Origin: a virus
Length of the DNA stretch: 45,558 nucleotides
IMG/VR virus record: IMGVR_UViG_3300036900_000189
Location: 1-45,558 of that record
Reading direction: 5' to 3' (one strand)
Under the pieces are notes generated by a model that worked only from the letters and a program-made list of their open reading frames with translations, had not been told where the DNA came from and did no database searches. Positions 6,716 to 14,152 of this stretch are shown in pieces (positions within the stretch are counted from its first letter, which is position 1; each line of letters starts with the position of its first letter). The position numbers and the translations under genes were made by a program.

Positions 6716-6871
6716 GACCACAAAGGCGACCCAGCCAAGAAACCAACCGACTGCACGAGCCACACTAACTGCCCGCATATCAAGTGCACGTATGAGGGAA
6801 TGGACAGCGAGACTTGGAGTTGCCCGTTATGCGGGGAGCACTTCAAGCTTTACTACGACGAGATGGCGTGA
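6710..6871 (+). CDS. Small Cys-rich protein (53 aa), zinc-ribbon-like
   Basis: A 53-residue protein begun by the first leader repeat (AGGAGGAG, 4 bases, ATG). Cys residues fall at about 15, 21, 26, 38 and 41; CPLCGEHF near the end is a typical zinc-knuckle half. It may bind one zinc ion. Function unknown. A GTG at 6868 overlaps its stop. Confidence 0.6.
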   Translation: MSDHKGDPAKKPTDCTSHTNCPHIKCTYEGMDSETWSCPLCGEHFKLYYDEMA

Positions 6872-6927
6872 CCCCCCCCAACGCCGAGGACTACCAGTAT
6901 TGGATTGAGGTGAGGGAGACGAGATGA
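6868..6927 (+). CDS. Possible 19-aa miniprotein (GTG start)
   Basis: GTG overlaps the preceding stop, and the frame of 19 codons (VTPPNAEDYQYWIEVRETR) reads like a real peptide. Its stop overlaps a further 11-codon frame at 6924-6959. It may be the remnant of a longer gene. Weak evidence only. Confidence 0.25.
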   Translation: MTPPNAEDYQYWIEVRETR

Positions 6928-6939
6928 GCGCGCAAAGAG

Positions 6940-7137
6940 ATGACGTACGCTGGGTTTAAATCGCGAGTGTCACGCCTGGATTTGCCGAACGGGCCGGCGA
7001 AATGCAGCATTGCTGAGCCGTGCGTCTATCGCATCGGAAAGATTTGCGATCAACCACGCATCAACAAATACAATGGTGACGCAGCCTGCTCTCGGATGAC
7101 GAACAAAATACTACTGCTGCACTTGAGTAACCGCTGA
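6940..7137 (+). CDS. Small Cys-containing protein (65 aa)
   Basis: AAAGAG lies just before the ATG. Four Cys are spaced as CSIAEPC, IC, AAC, and the segment CDQPRINKYNGDAAC resembles a small phage/rhizobial family I recall, with the conserved core PRINKGNxDAxC. It probably binds a metal. Function unknown. Confidence 0.65.
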   Translation: MTYAGFKSRVSRLDLPNGPAKCSIAEPCVYRIGKICDQPRINKYNGDAACSRMTNKILLLHLSNR

Positions 7138-7174
7138 CCACCCCGACCGCGGAGACCAGGAGGAGACGATGAGC
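7135..7174 (+). repeat. Leader repeat copy 2
   Basis: Second copy of the leader repeat, with a few differences from copies 1 and 3 in the middle (CGACCGCGGAGACC instead of CGACGGCGAGCACC). It again ends in AGGAGGAGACG and the ATG of the next gene. Confidence 0.85.
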
Positions 7175-7382
7175 TATCAGCAACCCAGGACGACAGTCAC
7201 TATTCCCGATATCGAAAGGGCGATCAGCGTTCTTCGCGCTGATGGTTGCCCATCGTGCATTCTCGTCATTCACAGTTTGGAGATGGAGATTGCGCGTCGT
7301 CGAAAGCGGTCTCGGAGAACTGGTTGGCCGGTTGCTCGATCTAGAACATGCAAGGCCGGAAGTACCGGTTCCGGTGACATAA
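7169..7382 (+). pseudogene. Frameshifted small gene, probably about 70 aa originally
   Basis: Frame 1 reads MSYQQPRTTVTIPDIERAIS to about residue 40 (HSLEM), then turns Arg-rich and unlike a protein. From about 7286 the next frame reads RLRVVESGLGELVGRLLDLE, a normal amphipathic helix, and ends at TAA 7380-7382, which overlaps the next start (TAATG). One extra base in GATGGAGATTG (7283-7293) would explain this. It could be a real mutation, a sequencing error or a programmed shift; I see no classic slippery site. Confidence 0.45.
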
Positions 7383-7489
7383 TGGACTGCATCTATCCCG
7401 ATTGCGCCTGTATTGTTGAACCCACCATGATGCGACGGGCATGGGACAAAATTTTGCGGGAGTGGTCTTGCTTGACCGGAGCGATTTAG
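7382..7489 (+). CDS. 35-aa Cys-containing miniprotein
   Basis: ATG at 7382 overlaps a TAA stop in another frame (TAATG). The peptide carries Cys at 3, 8 and 10 (DCIYPDCAC). It would otherwise be the C-terminal part of a 106-residue frame from 7169. Function unknown. Confidence 0.4.
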   Translation: MDCIYPDCACIVEPTMMRRAWDKILREWSCLTGAI

Positions 7490-7500
7490 CAAACACCCGC

Positions 7501-7540
7501 TGACCACCCCGACGGCGAGCACCAGGAGGAGACGATGAGC
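7501..7540 (+). repeat. Leader repeat copy 3
   Basis: Third copy of the leader repeat, identical to copy 1 over 40 bases, giving the ribosome site and ATG of the DUF551-like gene. Confidence 0.9.
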
Positions 7541-7804
7541 GAGCGTGAGTGGCAGCCGATCGAAACAGCGCCAAAGGATGGAACTGTCGTTCTGCTTACG
7601 TGGATGGACGGTCTCACTCATCAACCGGCGGAGATTTGGCCCATGCAGTGGGGGCACATCCAACGCAATGGTCTTTTCCCGGAACGGACCGGGATGTGGG
7701 TATCACCTGACGGCTCCGTGACATGGAACGGAAGCGCCGATGACTTCGGTCCGACCCATTGGATGCCCGCCCCACCCCCAACAGTCGGCGGCCTGGAGGA
7801 GTGA
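7535..7804 (+). CDS. DUF551-like protein
   Basis: An 89-residue protein with the family signature WQPIETAPKDGT at residues 6-17 and the closing motif FGPTHWMPAP at 71-80. Such proteins are common in phages and prophages; their job is unknown. It is started by leader repeat 3 and followed 4 bases later by the coiled-coil gene. Confidence 0.8.
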   Translation: MSEREWQPIETAPKDGTVVLLTWMDGLTHQPAEIWPMQWGHIQRNGLFPERTGMWVSPDGSVTWNGSADDFGPTHWMPAPPPTVGGLEE

Positions 7805-7808
7805 CGAT

Positions 7809-8969
7809 ATGAGCGTAATCAAGGGCGATGGTGGTTCGCCAATCGATCCACAATTGGCGGAAATCGACCGCCTCCGCGCCGACAACGCCGCCAAGGATGC
7901 GCGCATTGCGGAGTTGGAGGCGGGGTGGGCACATCTGGCCAATAAGGACATAGCTCATGCCCGCGCCCGCGCCGAGAAAGCCGAAGCCGACAACGCCGCC
8001 AAGGATGCGCGCATTGCGGAGTTGGAGACCAGAGTCGTCGCGCAAGCCAACGAATGGCGCATTGCCTACAATGAACTGCACACCCGCGCCGAGAAAGCCG
8101 AAGCCGACTGCAAGCGCGCCGAGGCTCGCGTTGCGGAGTTGGAGACTTGGGGCGACGGTCTACGCGAAAGCCTTGGTACGACGATTTCCACCATGGAAGA
8201 AGAACGAGCCCGCGCTGAGGGCTCCGAGGCGGAGCGGGATGCGTTGCGGGAGGCGCTGGAGCAAATTGCAGAAGGGCGGGATGTCGGGCGCCATGATGGA
8301 TTGCCGGAAGACGGCCCGGCGCATGACGCTGACACAATGTTTGCTCTTGCCCGCGCCGCCCTTCAATCCTGCGCTTCAGCGAAGCAGGATGCGTTGAGGG
8401 AGGCGCTGGTGAAAATTGAACGGCGGACAAGGAACGCCATCAACGTCCAAGTCCCCAACAGCATGGACGATTTTATCAAATCTCTTGGTGCTGACGCCCG
8501 CGCCGCCCTTCAATCCTGCGCTTCAGCGAAGCAGGATGCGTTGAGGGAGGCGCTGGCTGCGGCCAGAAAGCAGCTAGTAATACTCGGGGGCGACAGTTCC
8601 TATTTGCCGCTGGAATCTGCGAAGGCGCTCGGGCTTGATCTCATTCAACGCGCAGTGATCTGTACAATAGATGCCGCCCTTCAATCCTGCGCTTCAGCGA
8701 AGCAGGATGTGTTGCTGGACGGCAGTCGCCCGTTGCCATTTGATCGGGATCATCTGGGCAGGCTTGTGCGCGAGGCTTGGGTTCGATGGGCCTACACGCA
8801 GCCCAATCCGAAGCCGTCATGGCTTGTGGATTACGACGAACTTTCCGAACCTGACAAAGAGGCCGACCGCCAGATCGGAGAGTGCATCGCGCGGTGGACG
8901 ATCATTGGGGATGCGGCCCGCGCTTCAGCGAAGCAGGACGATCCATCCCAGGCCGAATTGAAGGAGTAA
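7809..8969 (+). CDS. Long coiled-coil protein with internal repeats (386 aa)
   Basis: ATG at 7809 follows GGAGGAG. Residues 15-160 are heptad-rich with tandem-like blocks (DNAAKDARIAELE and ARAEKAEAD, each twice). Residues 180-270 contain ARAALQSCASAKQDALREAL twice, then shorter pieces of it near 290 and 375. The tail (about 305-370) looks like a folded domain (FDRDHLGRLVREAWVRWA). The blocks are also near-identical in DNA, so they arose by recent duplication. A fibrous or scaffold-like shape is expected. Function unknown. Confidence 0.75.
   Translation: MSVIKGDGGSPIDPQLAEIDRLRADNAAKDARIAELEAGWAHLANKDIAHARARAEKAEADNAAKDARIAELETRVVAQANEWRIAYNELHTRAEKAEADCKRAEARVAELETWGDGLRESLGTTISTMEEERARAEGSEAERDALREALEQIAEGRDVGRHDGLPEDGPAHDADTMFALARAALQSCASAKQDALREALVKIERRTRNAINVQVPNSMDDFIKSLGADARAALQSCASAKQDALREALAAARKQLVILGGDSSYLPLESAKALGLDLIQRAVICTIDAALQSCASAKQDVLLDGSRPLPFDRDHLGRLVREAWVRWAYTQPNPKPSWLVDYDELSEPDKEADRQIGECIARWTIIGDAARASAKQDDPSQAELKE
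8349..8409 (+). repeat. 61-base internal repeat, copy A1
   Basis: Identical to 8496-8556. Both begin GCCCGCGCCGCCCTTCAATC and encode ARAALQSCASAKQDALREAL. A 37-base part recurs at 8673-8709 and about 24 bases at 8915-8938. Confidence 0.9.
8496..8556 (+). repeat. 61-base internal repeat, copy A2
   Basis: Exact second copy of 8349-8409, 147 bases downstream and in the same reading frame (147 = 49 codons). Confidence 0.9.
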
Positions 8970-8974
8970 ACGAA

Positions 8975-9151
8975 ATGCCCGGACCAATAAGCGATAGCTA
9001 TAAAGGACCGAAATACGCCTGTGAGATATGTCAGGATTGGGGTTGGGTATTCTCCCCCATTGGTGACAAAACTGTTAGATGCCCGCATGGTTGTCGAGAC
9101 AACTGGCATCCACCCCGACCTAATCCATCCCAGGCCGGGCGGGAGGGGTAG
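8975..9151 (+). CDS. Small zinc-ribbon-like protein (58 aa)
   Basis: AAGGAG lies 8 bases before the ATG. CEIC (residues 16-19) and CPHGC (36-40) give a four-Cys ribbon like those of DnaJ-type or small phage zinc proteins. The last codons use the sequence ATCCATCCCAGGCCG, which also ends the preceding gene. Function unknown. Confidence 0.65.
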   Translation: MPGPISDSYKGPKYACEICQDWGWVFSPIGDKTVRCPHGCRDNWHPPRPNPSQAGREG

Positions 9152-9352
9152 ATGGCGCTTCACCCGCTCGATCGAAAGGCCGCCGAATTGCTCCTCGGTG
9201 ACCTTCAAGACCTTGAGAGCCGCGCCTATCGACTAGGAATGCCAACGATCGGCAAAGCGATCAATACCGCCAAGAATGATCTCGGCTGGGAATTGAGCAA
9301 AACCGCCGCCCGCGATCAGTCCCAAGGTGGGGAGGTCAAGGCCCCCGACTAA
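9152..9352 (+). CDS. Small helical protein (66 aa)
   Basis: It begins directly after the preceding stop. Helical throughout (LDRKAAELLLGDLQDLESRA). It is the last rightward gene; its end overlaps the end of the convergent late gene at 9336 by 17 bases, so the two operons meet here with no room for a terminator. Function unknown. Confidence 0.6.
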   Translation: MALHPLDRKAAELLLGDLQDLESRAYRLGMPTIGKAINTAKNDLGWELSKTAARDQSQGGEVKAPD

Positions 9353-9707
9353 GCAGCCGGTCGAGCTTCTCGTCGACGCTGTCCCGCAGCTGGTCGATCT
9401 TGCTGTCGATCGTCTTCACGTTCTGGTTTATCTGATCGACAGCCATGCGAAATTCATCCTTGCGCACAAAGTTGTCGCGGTTCCAGAACTGTGCCTCGGT
9501 AAGAGCCTGTCGCAAAGCCGCGCCCGTTTCCCCGAAATTGCGGACCTCGTTGTCGATGTGCTGGCGCATCTCAACCTTGGCCTCATTGACGCGCTCCCGG
9601 AGCAGGCGATCGAGCGCCCAATAGATGGCCCCGCTTACGAGGCTGAGCGCACCGAGAAACAGCCCGCCCACTTGCGTCCAGACCGACACCTCACCTTCCT
9701 GCGCCAT
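9336..9707 (-). CDS. Membrane protein with coiled coil, lysis-region candidate
   Basis: A 123-residue protein. ATG at 9707 (MAQEGEVSVW) is chosen because the upstream part of the frame is unlike protein. Residues 12-30 (GLFLGALSLVSGAIYWALD) form one membrane segment; the rest is a long charged helix with heptads (DQINQNVKTIDSKIDQLRDS). One anchor plus a long coiled coil fits an inner spanin or a holin-associated protein, and this is the last late gene, after the endolysin-like gene. The lysis role is inferred. Confidence 0.6.
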   Translation of the reverse strand: MAQEGEVSVWTQVGGLFLGALSLVSGAIYWALDRLLRERVNEAKVEMRQHIDNEVRNFGETGAALRQALTEAQFWNRDNFVRKDEFRMAVDQINQNVKTIDSKIDQLRDSVDEKLDRLLSRGP

Positions 9708-9717
9708 CGTGTCACGA

Positions 9718-9891
9718 TCATTTCTTCTTGCGGCGAACCGCCTTCTTGGGATGCTTGATTGCGGCCACATCAAAGGCATGATCGGCCCCGACTTCGACGG
9801 CATGAATAGCGGCAAGCTCTAGGGCCTCCTTCGCAGTCCGAAGCTGAGTAATCAGCTTGTCGTGCGCTGTCTTCTTCGGCTTACGAATCAT
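9718..9891 (-). CDS. Small Lys-rich protein (57 aa)
   Basis: ATG at 9891 follows GAGGAG at the proper spacing; an in-frame upstream start at 9951 has no site. The ends are basic (IRKPKKTAHDK and HPKKAVRRKKK), the middle helical. Function unknown; it could bind nucleic acid. Confidence 0.55.
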   Translation of the reverse strand: MIRKPKKTAHDKLITQLRTAKEALELAAIHAVEVGADHAFDVAAIKHPKKAVRRKKK

Positions 9892-9954
9892 GGGTGCTCT
9901 CCTCACTGGTCTCCAAGGGATGGTTCGATCGTCTTGGATTGGGTCATTCATCTT

Positions 9955-10818
9955 CTAGGTCTTATGCGAAAAGAGTTGATTGACGCCGGCAAAGATGACG
10001 CCGAGCGCCGTCATAGCTTCGGGAATGCTGATCATCCCGCTTTGATACATTGTGACCAAGGCGGCGATGGCGGTGCCGACGGCGGCAGCACCAACCGTTG
10101 TGGTGACTGGTCCAGGGGTGGTTGAGACAGGCGGCGCTGGAGCTGGAGCCGGAGGCGGAGGCGGCACAACTACATTAGGTGCCGGCAGCTGTGGCGCTGG
10201 CGGCAGATGCGTCTTGAGATACGTGACCATCGCGGCAGTCGTGAGAGGTCCCACGATGCCGTCGACTGCCAGCGGCGGAGTTGCACCTAGCGTGTTCAAT
10301 GTCGTCTGCAGCCACTTCTCGTCCACATTCGACTGCCCTGCAGCGCTCGTCTCGAAATCTTTGCGCCACGCCGCTGCGGCCTGATAACCACCGGGGCCGC
10401 CGTTCCAATCGTTAAACACGTTGTCGCCGAAAACCACGTGGGGCAAACGCGCACCATTGGGATCGGACGGTAGCCCCTGATCGGTGAAGCCCTTGATGTA
10501 ATCGGAACCGCCCATGACGGTTTCGATCGTCTCGTTCATGCTTTCGACGGTGGTTTGGCTCGCGCGAACCTGTCGGACAAAACTGGCGAGCTGGCCGCGA
10601 TTGATCGGACCATAGAAACCGCTGTGCAGCATTTGCTCAAGCGTCATGGTCTCGCCGTGAGATCGGCAATACATCACGCGATTGAACATGCTCTCCAGTG
10701 TCTGTTGCGGCGTGCCTTCGCTGAGCAGCATGGCCGCGATGTCGACCCACGTATTGTTATCGTTGAGCTCGCTGCGAAACGCCGCCTCGCGCTGCGCTGC
10801 AATCCAAGCGTTGCCCAT
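9955..10818 (-). CDS. Endolysin-like protein with peptidoglycan-binding repeat
   Basis: A 287-residue protein. ATG at 10818 follows GGGAGTG; a GTG at 10827 is also in frame. Residues 1-150 have an unfamiliar domain with [20 protein letters not shown] and [18 protein letters not shown], seen (from memory) in lytic proteins of rhizobial phages. Residues 160-205 resemble a PG-binding_1 repeat ([20 protein letters not shown]). A Pro-rich linker (205-235) and a hydrophobic C-terminal segment follow. It probably degrades or binds cell wall at lysis or entry; catalytic residues are not certain. Confidence 0.65.
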   Translation of the reverse strand: MGNAWIAAQREAAFRSELNDNNTWVDIAAMLLSEGTPQQTLESMFNRVMYCRSHGETMTLEQMLHSGFYGPINRGQLASFVRQVRASQTTVESMNETIETVMGGSDYIKGFTDQGLPSDPNGARLPHVVFGDNVFNDWNGGPGGYQAAAAWRKDFETSAAGQSNVDEKWLQTTLNTLGATPPLAVDGIVGPLTTAAMVTYLKTHLPPAPQLPAPNVVVPPPPPAPAPAPPVSTTPGPVTTTVGAAAVGTAIAALVTMYQSGMISIPEAMTALGVIFAGVNQLFSHKT

Positions 10819-10846
10819 CAACCGCACTCCCTTGAGATGGGTGGGC

Positions 10847-10866
10847 CGGAAGCCCGTAGGCTTCCG
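10847..10866. other. Intercistronic hairpin
   Basis: Perfect 8-base stem CGGAAGCC / GGCTTCCG with loop CGTA in the gap between two late genes. No T-run follows on the minus strand, so it is more likely an mRNA-stabilising or processing hairpin than an intrinsic terminator. Confidence 0.5.
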
Positions 10867-10874
10867 AGGCCTGC

Positions 10875-11135
10875 TTAGCTGGAGGGCAAAGACTTCGTCA
10901 GCGCGTCGGTCTCGGCGGCCACTGTGGCAGCCTGCGTTCCGATCGCCGAGCTCAGTTGCGAGATTTTGTCGGCGGCAGCCTGGACCGCGGCGTCATTACC
11001 GCCGGTCACTGCGGCCTGGAGTGCAGCAACTTCAGCTTGAATCGCCTTGTCGTTGGCGACGACATTGTTGGCAAGCGTGGTGACCTTCGTGCCGAGGTCG
11101 TCAACAGCAGCGTTGAGATTGTCGATGGCAGCCAT
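10875..11135 (-). CDS. Coiled-coil protein (86 aa)
   Basis: ATG at 11135 follows AAGGAAACAGG. The whole protein is Ala-rich and helical with heptads ([20 protein letters not shown]); there is no membrane segment or Cys. It lies in the lysis region; a structural or tail-fibre assembly role is possible. Function unknown. Confidence 0.6.
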   Translation of the reverse strand: MAAIDNLNAAVDDLGTKVTTLANNVVANDKAIQAEVAALQAAVTGGNDAAVQAAADKISQLSSAIGTQAATVAAETDALTKSLPSS

Positions 11136-11195
11136 GATCCTGTTTCCTTGTTGGATGAGAGACGCGAAGAGGTAGTTGGTGATGGTGGAGAGCAT

Positions 11196-11360
11196 TCACT
11201 TGCTCGTGGTGGCGTCCTTGGCGGCGAAGAGACCGAGCGCGGTAAAGATCGACGCGAGAAAGGTCGGGTCGACGGGCAGATTGACACCCAGAGCATGAAG
11301 GATTCCGACGAGCGCAGTTGCGGCGCCCATGGCGGTCGTGAAGGGGTTGTTGAATAACAT
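11196..11360 (-). CDS. Small holin-like membrane protein (54 aa)
   Basis: ATG at 11360 follows GAGGAGACTGAG. Residues 7-26 and 30-48 are hydrophobic (TTAMGAATALVGILHALGVN, FLASIFTALGLFAAKD), ending in the charged tail KDATTSK. Such small proteins are frequent in phage lysis modules and are often called holin-like. It lies near the endolysin-like gene, but no experiment-based motif marks a holin, so the call is by size, topology and place. Confidence 0.5.
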   Translation of the reverse strand: MLFNNPFTTAMGAATALVGILHALGVNLPVDPTFLASIFTALGLFAAKDATTSK

Positions 11361-11377
11361 CTCAGTCTCCTCTGCTT

Positions 11378-11569
11378 TCATTCACTACCCATGGCATCGT
11401 CGATCTCGCGATCGTGCTCCGCCAATACCTTTGCGCCTCGCGCCGTGAGCTTCTTGCGCTCGTCGACAAATCCCCCGTGCTGCAGCCACACCAGATCGCT
11501 CTTGTTGACCGAGCCACCGTGCTCGATTGCGTACAAAGCGGCGAGGCGGGCCGGGGTGAGGTCGGTCAT
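11378..11569 (-). CDS. Small winged-helix-like protein (63 aa)
   Basis: ATG at 11569 overlaps the stop of the preceding miniprotein (ATGA). The sequence ARLAALYAIEHGGSVNKSDL and LTARGAKVLAEHDRE looks like a short winged-helix fold. It could be a regulator, but function is unknown. Confidence 0.55.
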   Translation of the reverse strand: MTDLTPARLAALYAIEHGGSVNKSDLVWLQHGGFVDERKKLTARGAKVLAEHDREIDDAMGSE

Positions 11570-11664
11570 TTCCTGAAACCCGCATTCCAGCCAGCGAAAT
11601 AGCCGGCGAGAAAACAAAGCCCCAAGCCGCATCCGATGAATATGATGCCAGCAGCGTCGGTCAT
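11566..11664 (-). CDS. 32-aa membrane miniprotein
   Basis: Linked to both neighbours by 4-base overlaps (ATGA at 11661-11664 and 11566-11569). It is a single hydrophobic segment (GIIFIGCGLGLCFLAGYFAG) with short polar ends. Possible lysis accessory; function unknown. Confidence 0.55.
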   Translation of the reverse strand: MTDAAGIIFIGCGLGLCFLAGYFAGWNAGFRK

Positions 11665-11888
11665 GCCGGATCCGCCTTGCTGACGTGCTTCTGGCAGGCG
11701 ACGCCGACCTCGTATTCTTCGCTGATCTCGGTGCCGTCGGACTTCGAAAGGTGACCGTTCTCGAGGTAATCCCAGCGCTCAGCAGCTGCGGCCTCACAGG
11801 CTTTCCGGCTGGGCATCTTCGTGTCCTCCATGGGGCGCCACGAGCCGCCGGCAATCGAGATCATGATGACGAGCCACCAGGTGATCAT
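11661..11888 (-). CDS. Small secreted or membrane-anchored protein (75 aa)
   Basis: The ATG overlaps the preceding stop (TGATG at 11886-11890). Residues 1-14 (ITWWLVIMISIAGG) are hydrophobic, like a short signal or anchor. The rest is a small domain with two Cys (KACEAAAAERW, VGVACQKHV), which could form a disulfide outside the cytoplasm. Function unknown. Confidence 0.6.
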   Translation of the reverse strand: MITWWLVIMISIAGGSWRPMEDTKMPSRKACEAAAAERWDYLENGHLSKSDGTEISEEYEVGVACQKHVSKADPA

Positions 11889-12325
11889 CAGTAGAGCCCC
11901 TTCGGGAAGTAGCAGTAGACGGTGCGCTGCTCCGGCGGTCGATCGTCCTTCGATAGGAAGATCACGGCGTGACCACCCGGAACCGGCGGATCGAACTTCA
12001 TCCTGTCGCGGGGGACGACGATGCGTGTCCCGTTTGGGATAGCTGGTTTGCCGTACGTGGGATTGGCCGCGCCGTCGGTAATGATCGCAATGATGTTGTC
12101 GCCATCGCCATCGATGCCATCGGCAAGATAGGCGTCCTTCTGATCGCAGCAGTGCTTGACGACCTGAGTAGCGAACCAGCTCGCCAAATCAGGATCGTCA
12201 GTATCCCACCCCTCCGCATGCGCCGGTGCCGGCATCAGCGTCGCCCACAGCCATGCCACCAGCGCGGCGACGGCAACGACCGCGATGAACAGGATCGGCC
12301 AACCATGGGATTGATCGCGGTTCAT
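11888..12325 (-). CDS. Secreted protein with signal peptide (145 aa)
   Basis: GGAG lies 6 bases before the second of two ATGs (12325; the other is 12328). Residues 10-33 form a signal segment ending APAHAEG, a good cleavage site. The mature domain carries HCCDQKDAY and RTVYCYFPKG, with Cys that could pair in the periplasm, resembling a conserved rhizobial protein of unknown function. One copy of the late motif lies 57 bases upstream. Confidence 0.65.
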   Translation of the reverse strand: MNRDQSHGWPILFIAVVAVAALVAWLWATLMPAPAHAEGWDTDDPDLASWFATQVVKHCCDQKDAYLADGIDGDGDNIIAIITDGAANPTYGKPAIPNGTRIVVPRDRMKFDPPVPGGHAVIFLSKDDRPPEQRTVYCYFPKGLY

Positions 12326-12382
12326 CATCGCTCCAGCACCGCCTCGCCAGTCGGCTACCGACCTACGAGCGCAACCCTGCGG

Positions 12383-12395
12383 CGGACAACGCACC
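12383..12395 (-). promoter_or_regulatory. Late motif copy 6
   Basis: GGTGCGTTGTCCG on the minus strand, in the gap between the fibre-like gene (ends 12400) and the secreted-protein gene (starts 12325). It lacks one G of the six-copy consensus GGGTGCGTTGTCC(G). Confidence 0.55.
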
Positions 12396-12399
12396 GCTG

Positions 12400-13770
12400 T
12401 CAGAACGTCGAGATTGCAACCCGCTTCACGGTGTTGGTTGCCGTGCAGACATAGATGAAGCTGGCGTCGACGCTGATTTGACCTGCCGAACAAGTCTGAT
12501 TGTCAGCCCATGTTGCTTGAGGAATTCCGAGAACCCCGGAGCCGGTTATATTGATGTTACTTCCGACAAAGAGGGCTTTCGCTATGCCAACGCCCCCGGC
12601 AACGATCAGAGCTCCGGTCACTGAGCTGGACGAGTTCGTTCCAACATTTACGTTGACCTGCCCCTGCTGAATGGTCGTGCTCGAGGCGTTGATCTGGAAT
12701 GGCTCATAAGCATTATTGGCGTCATTGACGACGGAAACGTACATCCCAGAGTTGGCGCCAAGCCCACCGACAACAATGTTGTCATTGGTGCCCTGCTTCA
12801 GTCGAACCAGCTCACCATCCAACAGGGTCGCGGCCCCGACTGCAAAACCAGGCACGGACACATTTGCCGCTGCCGTCCAGTATGACGCCGTGGTAAAGTT
12901 GTAGTCCCACCATACAGCGCCAAGGCCATCAGCAAGAATAATCGCCCCGGTCAAATTAGACGGAAGCGGAGATGCGGAATGACCCCCATTGGCCACTGTA
13001 AGGCCGACCTGGGCCCCGAGTATCGTATTGTTTGAGCCTGTTGTAATACCGCGAGCAGTCGCATGCCCGACCGCGGTATTCGCCTGCCCAGTGGTTATGT
13101 CCCGGCCAGTGACATATCCAATTGCGGTGTTGAAATTTCCCCCATTCTGGGTGAATAGCGCATGGTCGCCGATAGCGATACTGAAGCGACCGGATGTCTC
13201 GCTAAATAGCGGGGTGACGCCAATACCTATGTTGGCGTTCCCAGATGTTATGTTGAAAAGTGCCTGATACCCGATGGCTACTCCACTCTCGTCAACGGTG
13301 GAGTTGTAGAGGGCCTGGAAGCCAATCGCCACACCCTTGCCGGCTGTAGTTTGACTGCGGAGGGCGTCCTGACCAATGGCGATGTTGTCGCTGCCGGTGG
13401 TGTTGCTCAGCAACGCATTAAGGCCAACCGCGATATTGTCGGAGCCGCTTCTGACTGGCATGGCCCCGGTACCGATGGCGACGTTACCGGTGGCATCAAA
13501 GAGAAATTGCCATTGTGCGGCCGTGGGGCCGGTCGTTACCGGCACATATCCGGCAGAAGGAACGCCGGAGATCGTGACGCCGCCCACAGCACCAATGTAG
13601 GGCGAGAGAGCCGAGCCAAGCTGGTTGAATGAAATTCCCTGAGCATTACCAGGGACAGGCGATATATTGCCGACAACTTCCCTACCCGCCAAGGGGATCG
13701 GAAACTGCTGAGCCCCGGCCAGTACAGGCCAGAGCAGCAGACCAATCAGGGCGGCGGCAATGCGCTTCAT
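12400..13770 (-). CDS. Tail-fibre-like protein with signal peptide and YadA-like repeats
   Basis: A 456-residue protein. Residues 1-21 are a Sec signal peptide (MKRIAAALIGLLLWPVLAGA). Residues 95-245 hold about ten short repeats of the type NxAIGxxAL (SDNIAVGLNALLSNTTGSDN), like the YadA/Hia head and Hep/Hag repeats of trimeric adhesins. Residues 250-456 are beta-rich and end in a small domain with two Cys. A trimeric fibre that binds the host or a surface adhesin is likely. The start at 13770 overlaps the preceding stop (TGATG). Confidence 0.7.
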   Translation of the reverse strand: MKRIAAALIGLLLWPVLAGAQQFPIPLAGREVVGNISPVPGNAQGISFNQLGSALSPYIGAVGGVTISGVPSAGYVPVTTGPTAAQWQFLFDATGNVAIGTGAMPVRSGSDNIAVGLNALLSNTTGSDNIAIGQDALRSQTTAGKGVAIGFQALYNSTVDESGVAIGYQALFNITSGNANIGIGVTPLFSETSGRFSIAIGDHALFTQNGGNFNTAIGYVTGRDITTGQANTAVGHATARGITTGSNNTILGAQVGLTVANGGHSASPLPSNLTGAIILADGLGAVWWDYNFTTASYWTAAANVSVPGFAVGAATLLDGELVRLKQGTNDNIVVGGLGANSGMYVSVVNDANNAYEPFQINASSTTIQQGQVNVNVGTNSSSSVTGALIVAGGVGIAKALFVGSNINITGSGVLGIPQATWADNQTCSAGQISVDASFIYVCTATNTVKRVAISTF

Positions 13771-14150
13771 CACTTGCCCAGCATTTTGGCTGCGGGGGCG
13801 ACGACCGCCGGGAACGGAAAGTTCTCGGCCATCACCCGGAGGATCAAGTCACGCTGCTTGGGCAACAACGGCCAGTCTGTAGCGCGGCGAACGCCATTGG
13901 CGAGATCATCGCGTTCAATCAGCTCATCAAGCGGCACCTTCGCCGGCGCACGCAGAGAGCGGAATGCGAACTCCCCGAGCGTGATAGGGGTCTCGCAGGG
14001 GCGTTTTCCGTCCTTGTCGACTGGACATTTCATGTCGTCGATTACTGTCGCACCGTCGCTCATGATGGGCTGCGTGAAATCGACCTTTCGCGTTTCCTCA
14101 GCAAATGCCGAGGTCGCCGCGAGAAGGCCAAGGATGAGAAAGCGCTTCAT
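13770..14150 (-). CDS. Secreted protein with signal peptide (126 aa)
   Basis: ATG at 14150 (MKRFLILGLLAATSAFAEET) gives a clear signal peptide cut after AFA. The mature part has two Cys in KCPVDKDGKRPCE and a helical C-terminal half. It lies between a lipoprotein and the fibre-like gene; it may be a periplasmic or virion-associated partner. I recall similar proteins in rhizobial phages but no function. Confidence 0.65.
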   Translation of the reverse strand: MKRFLILGLLAATSAFAEETRKVDFTQPIMSDGATVIDDMKCPVDKDGKRPCETPITLGEFAFRSLRAPAKVPLDELIERDDLANGVRRATDWPLLPKQRDLILRVMAENFPFPAVVAPAAKMLGK

Positions 14151-14152
14151 GG

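Noticed and set aside
7849-8940. CRISPR-like array
   Set aside because: Repeats are in-frame coding duplications of uneven length and spacing without unique spacers; no cas genes.
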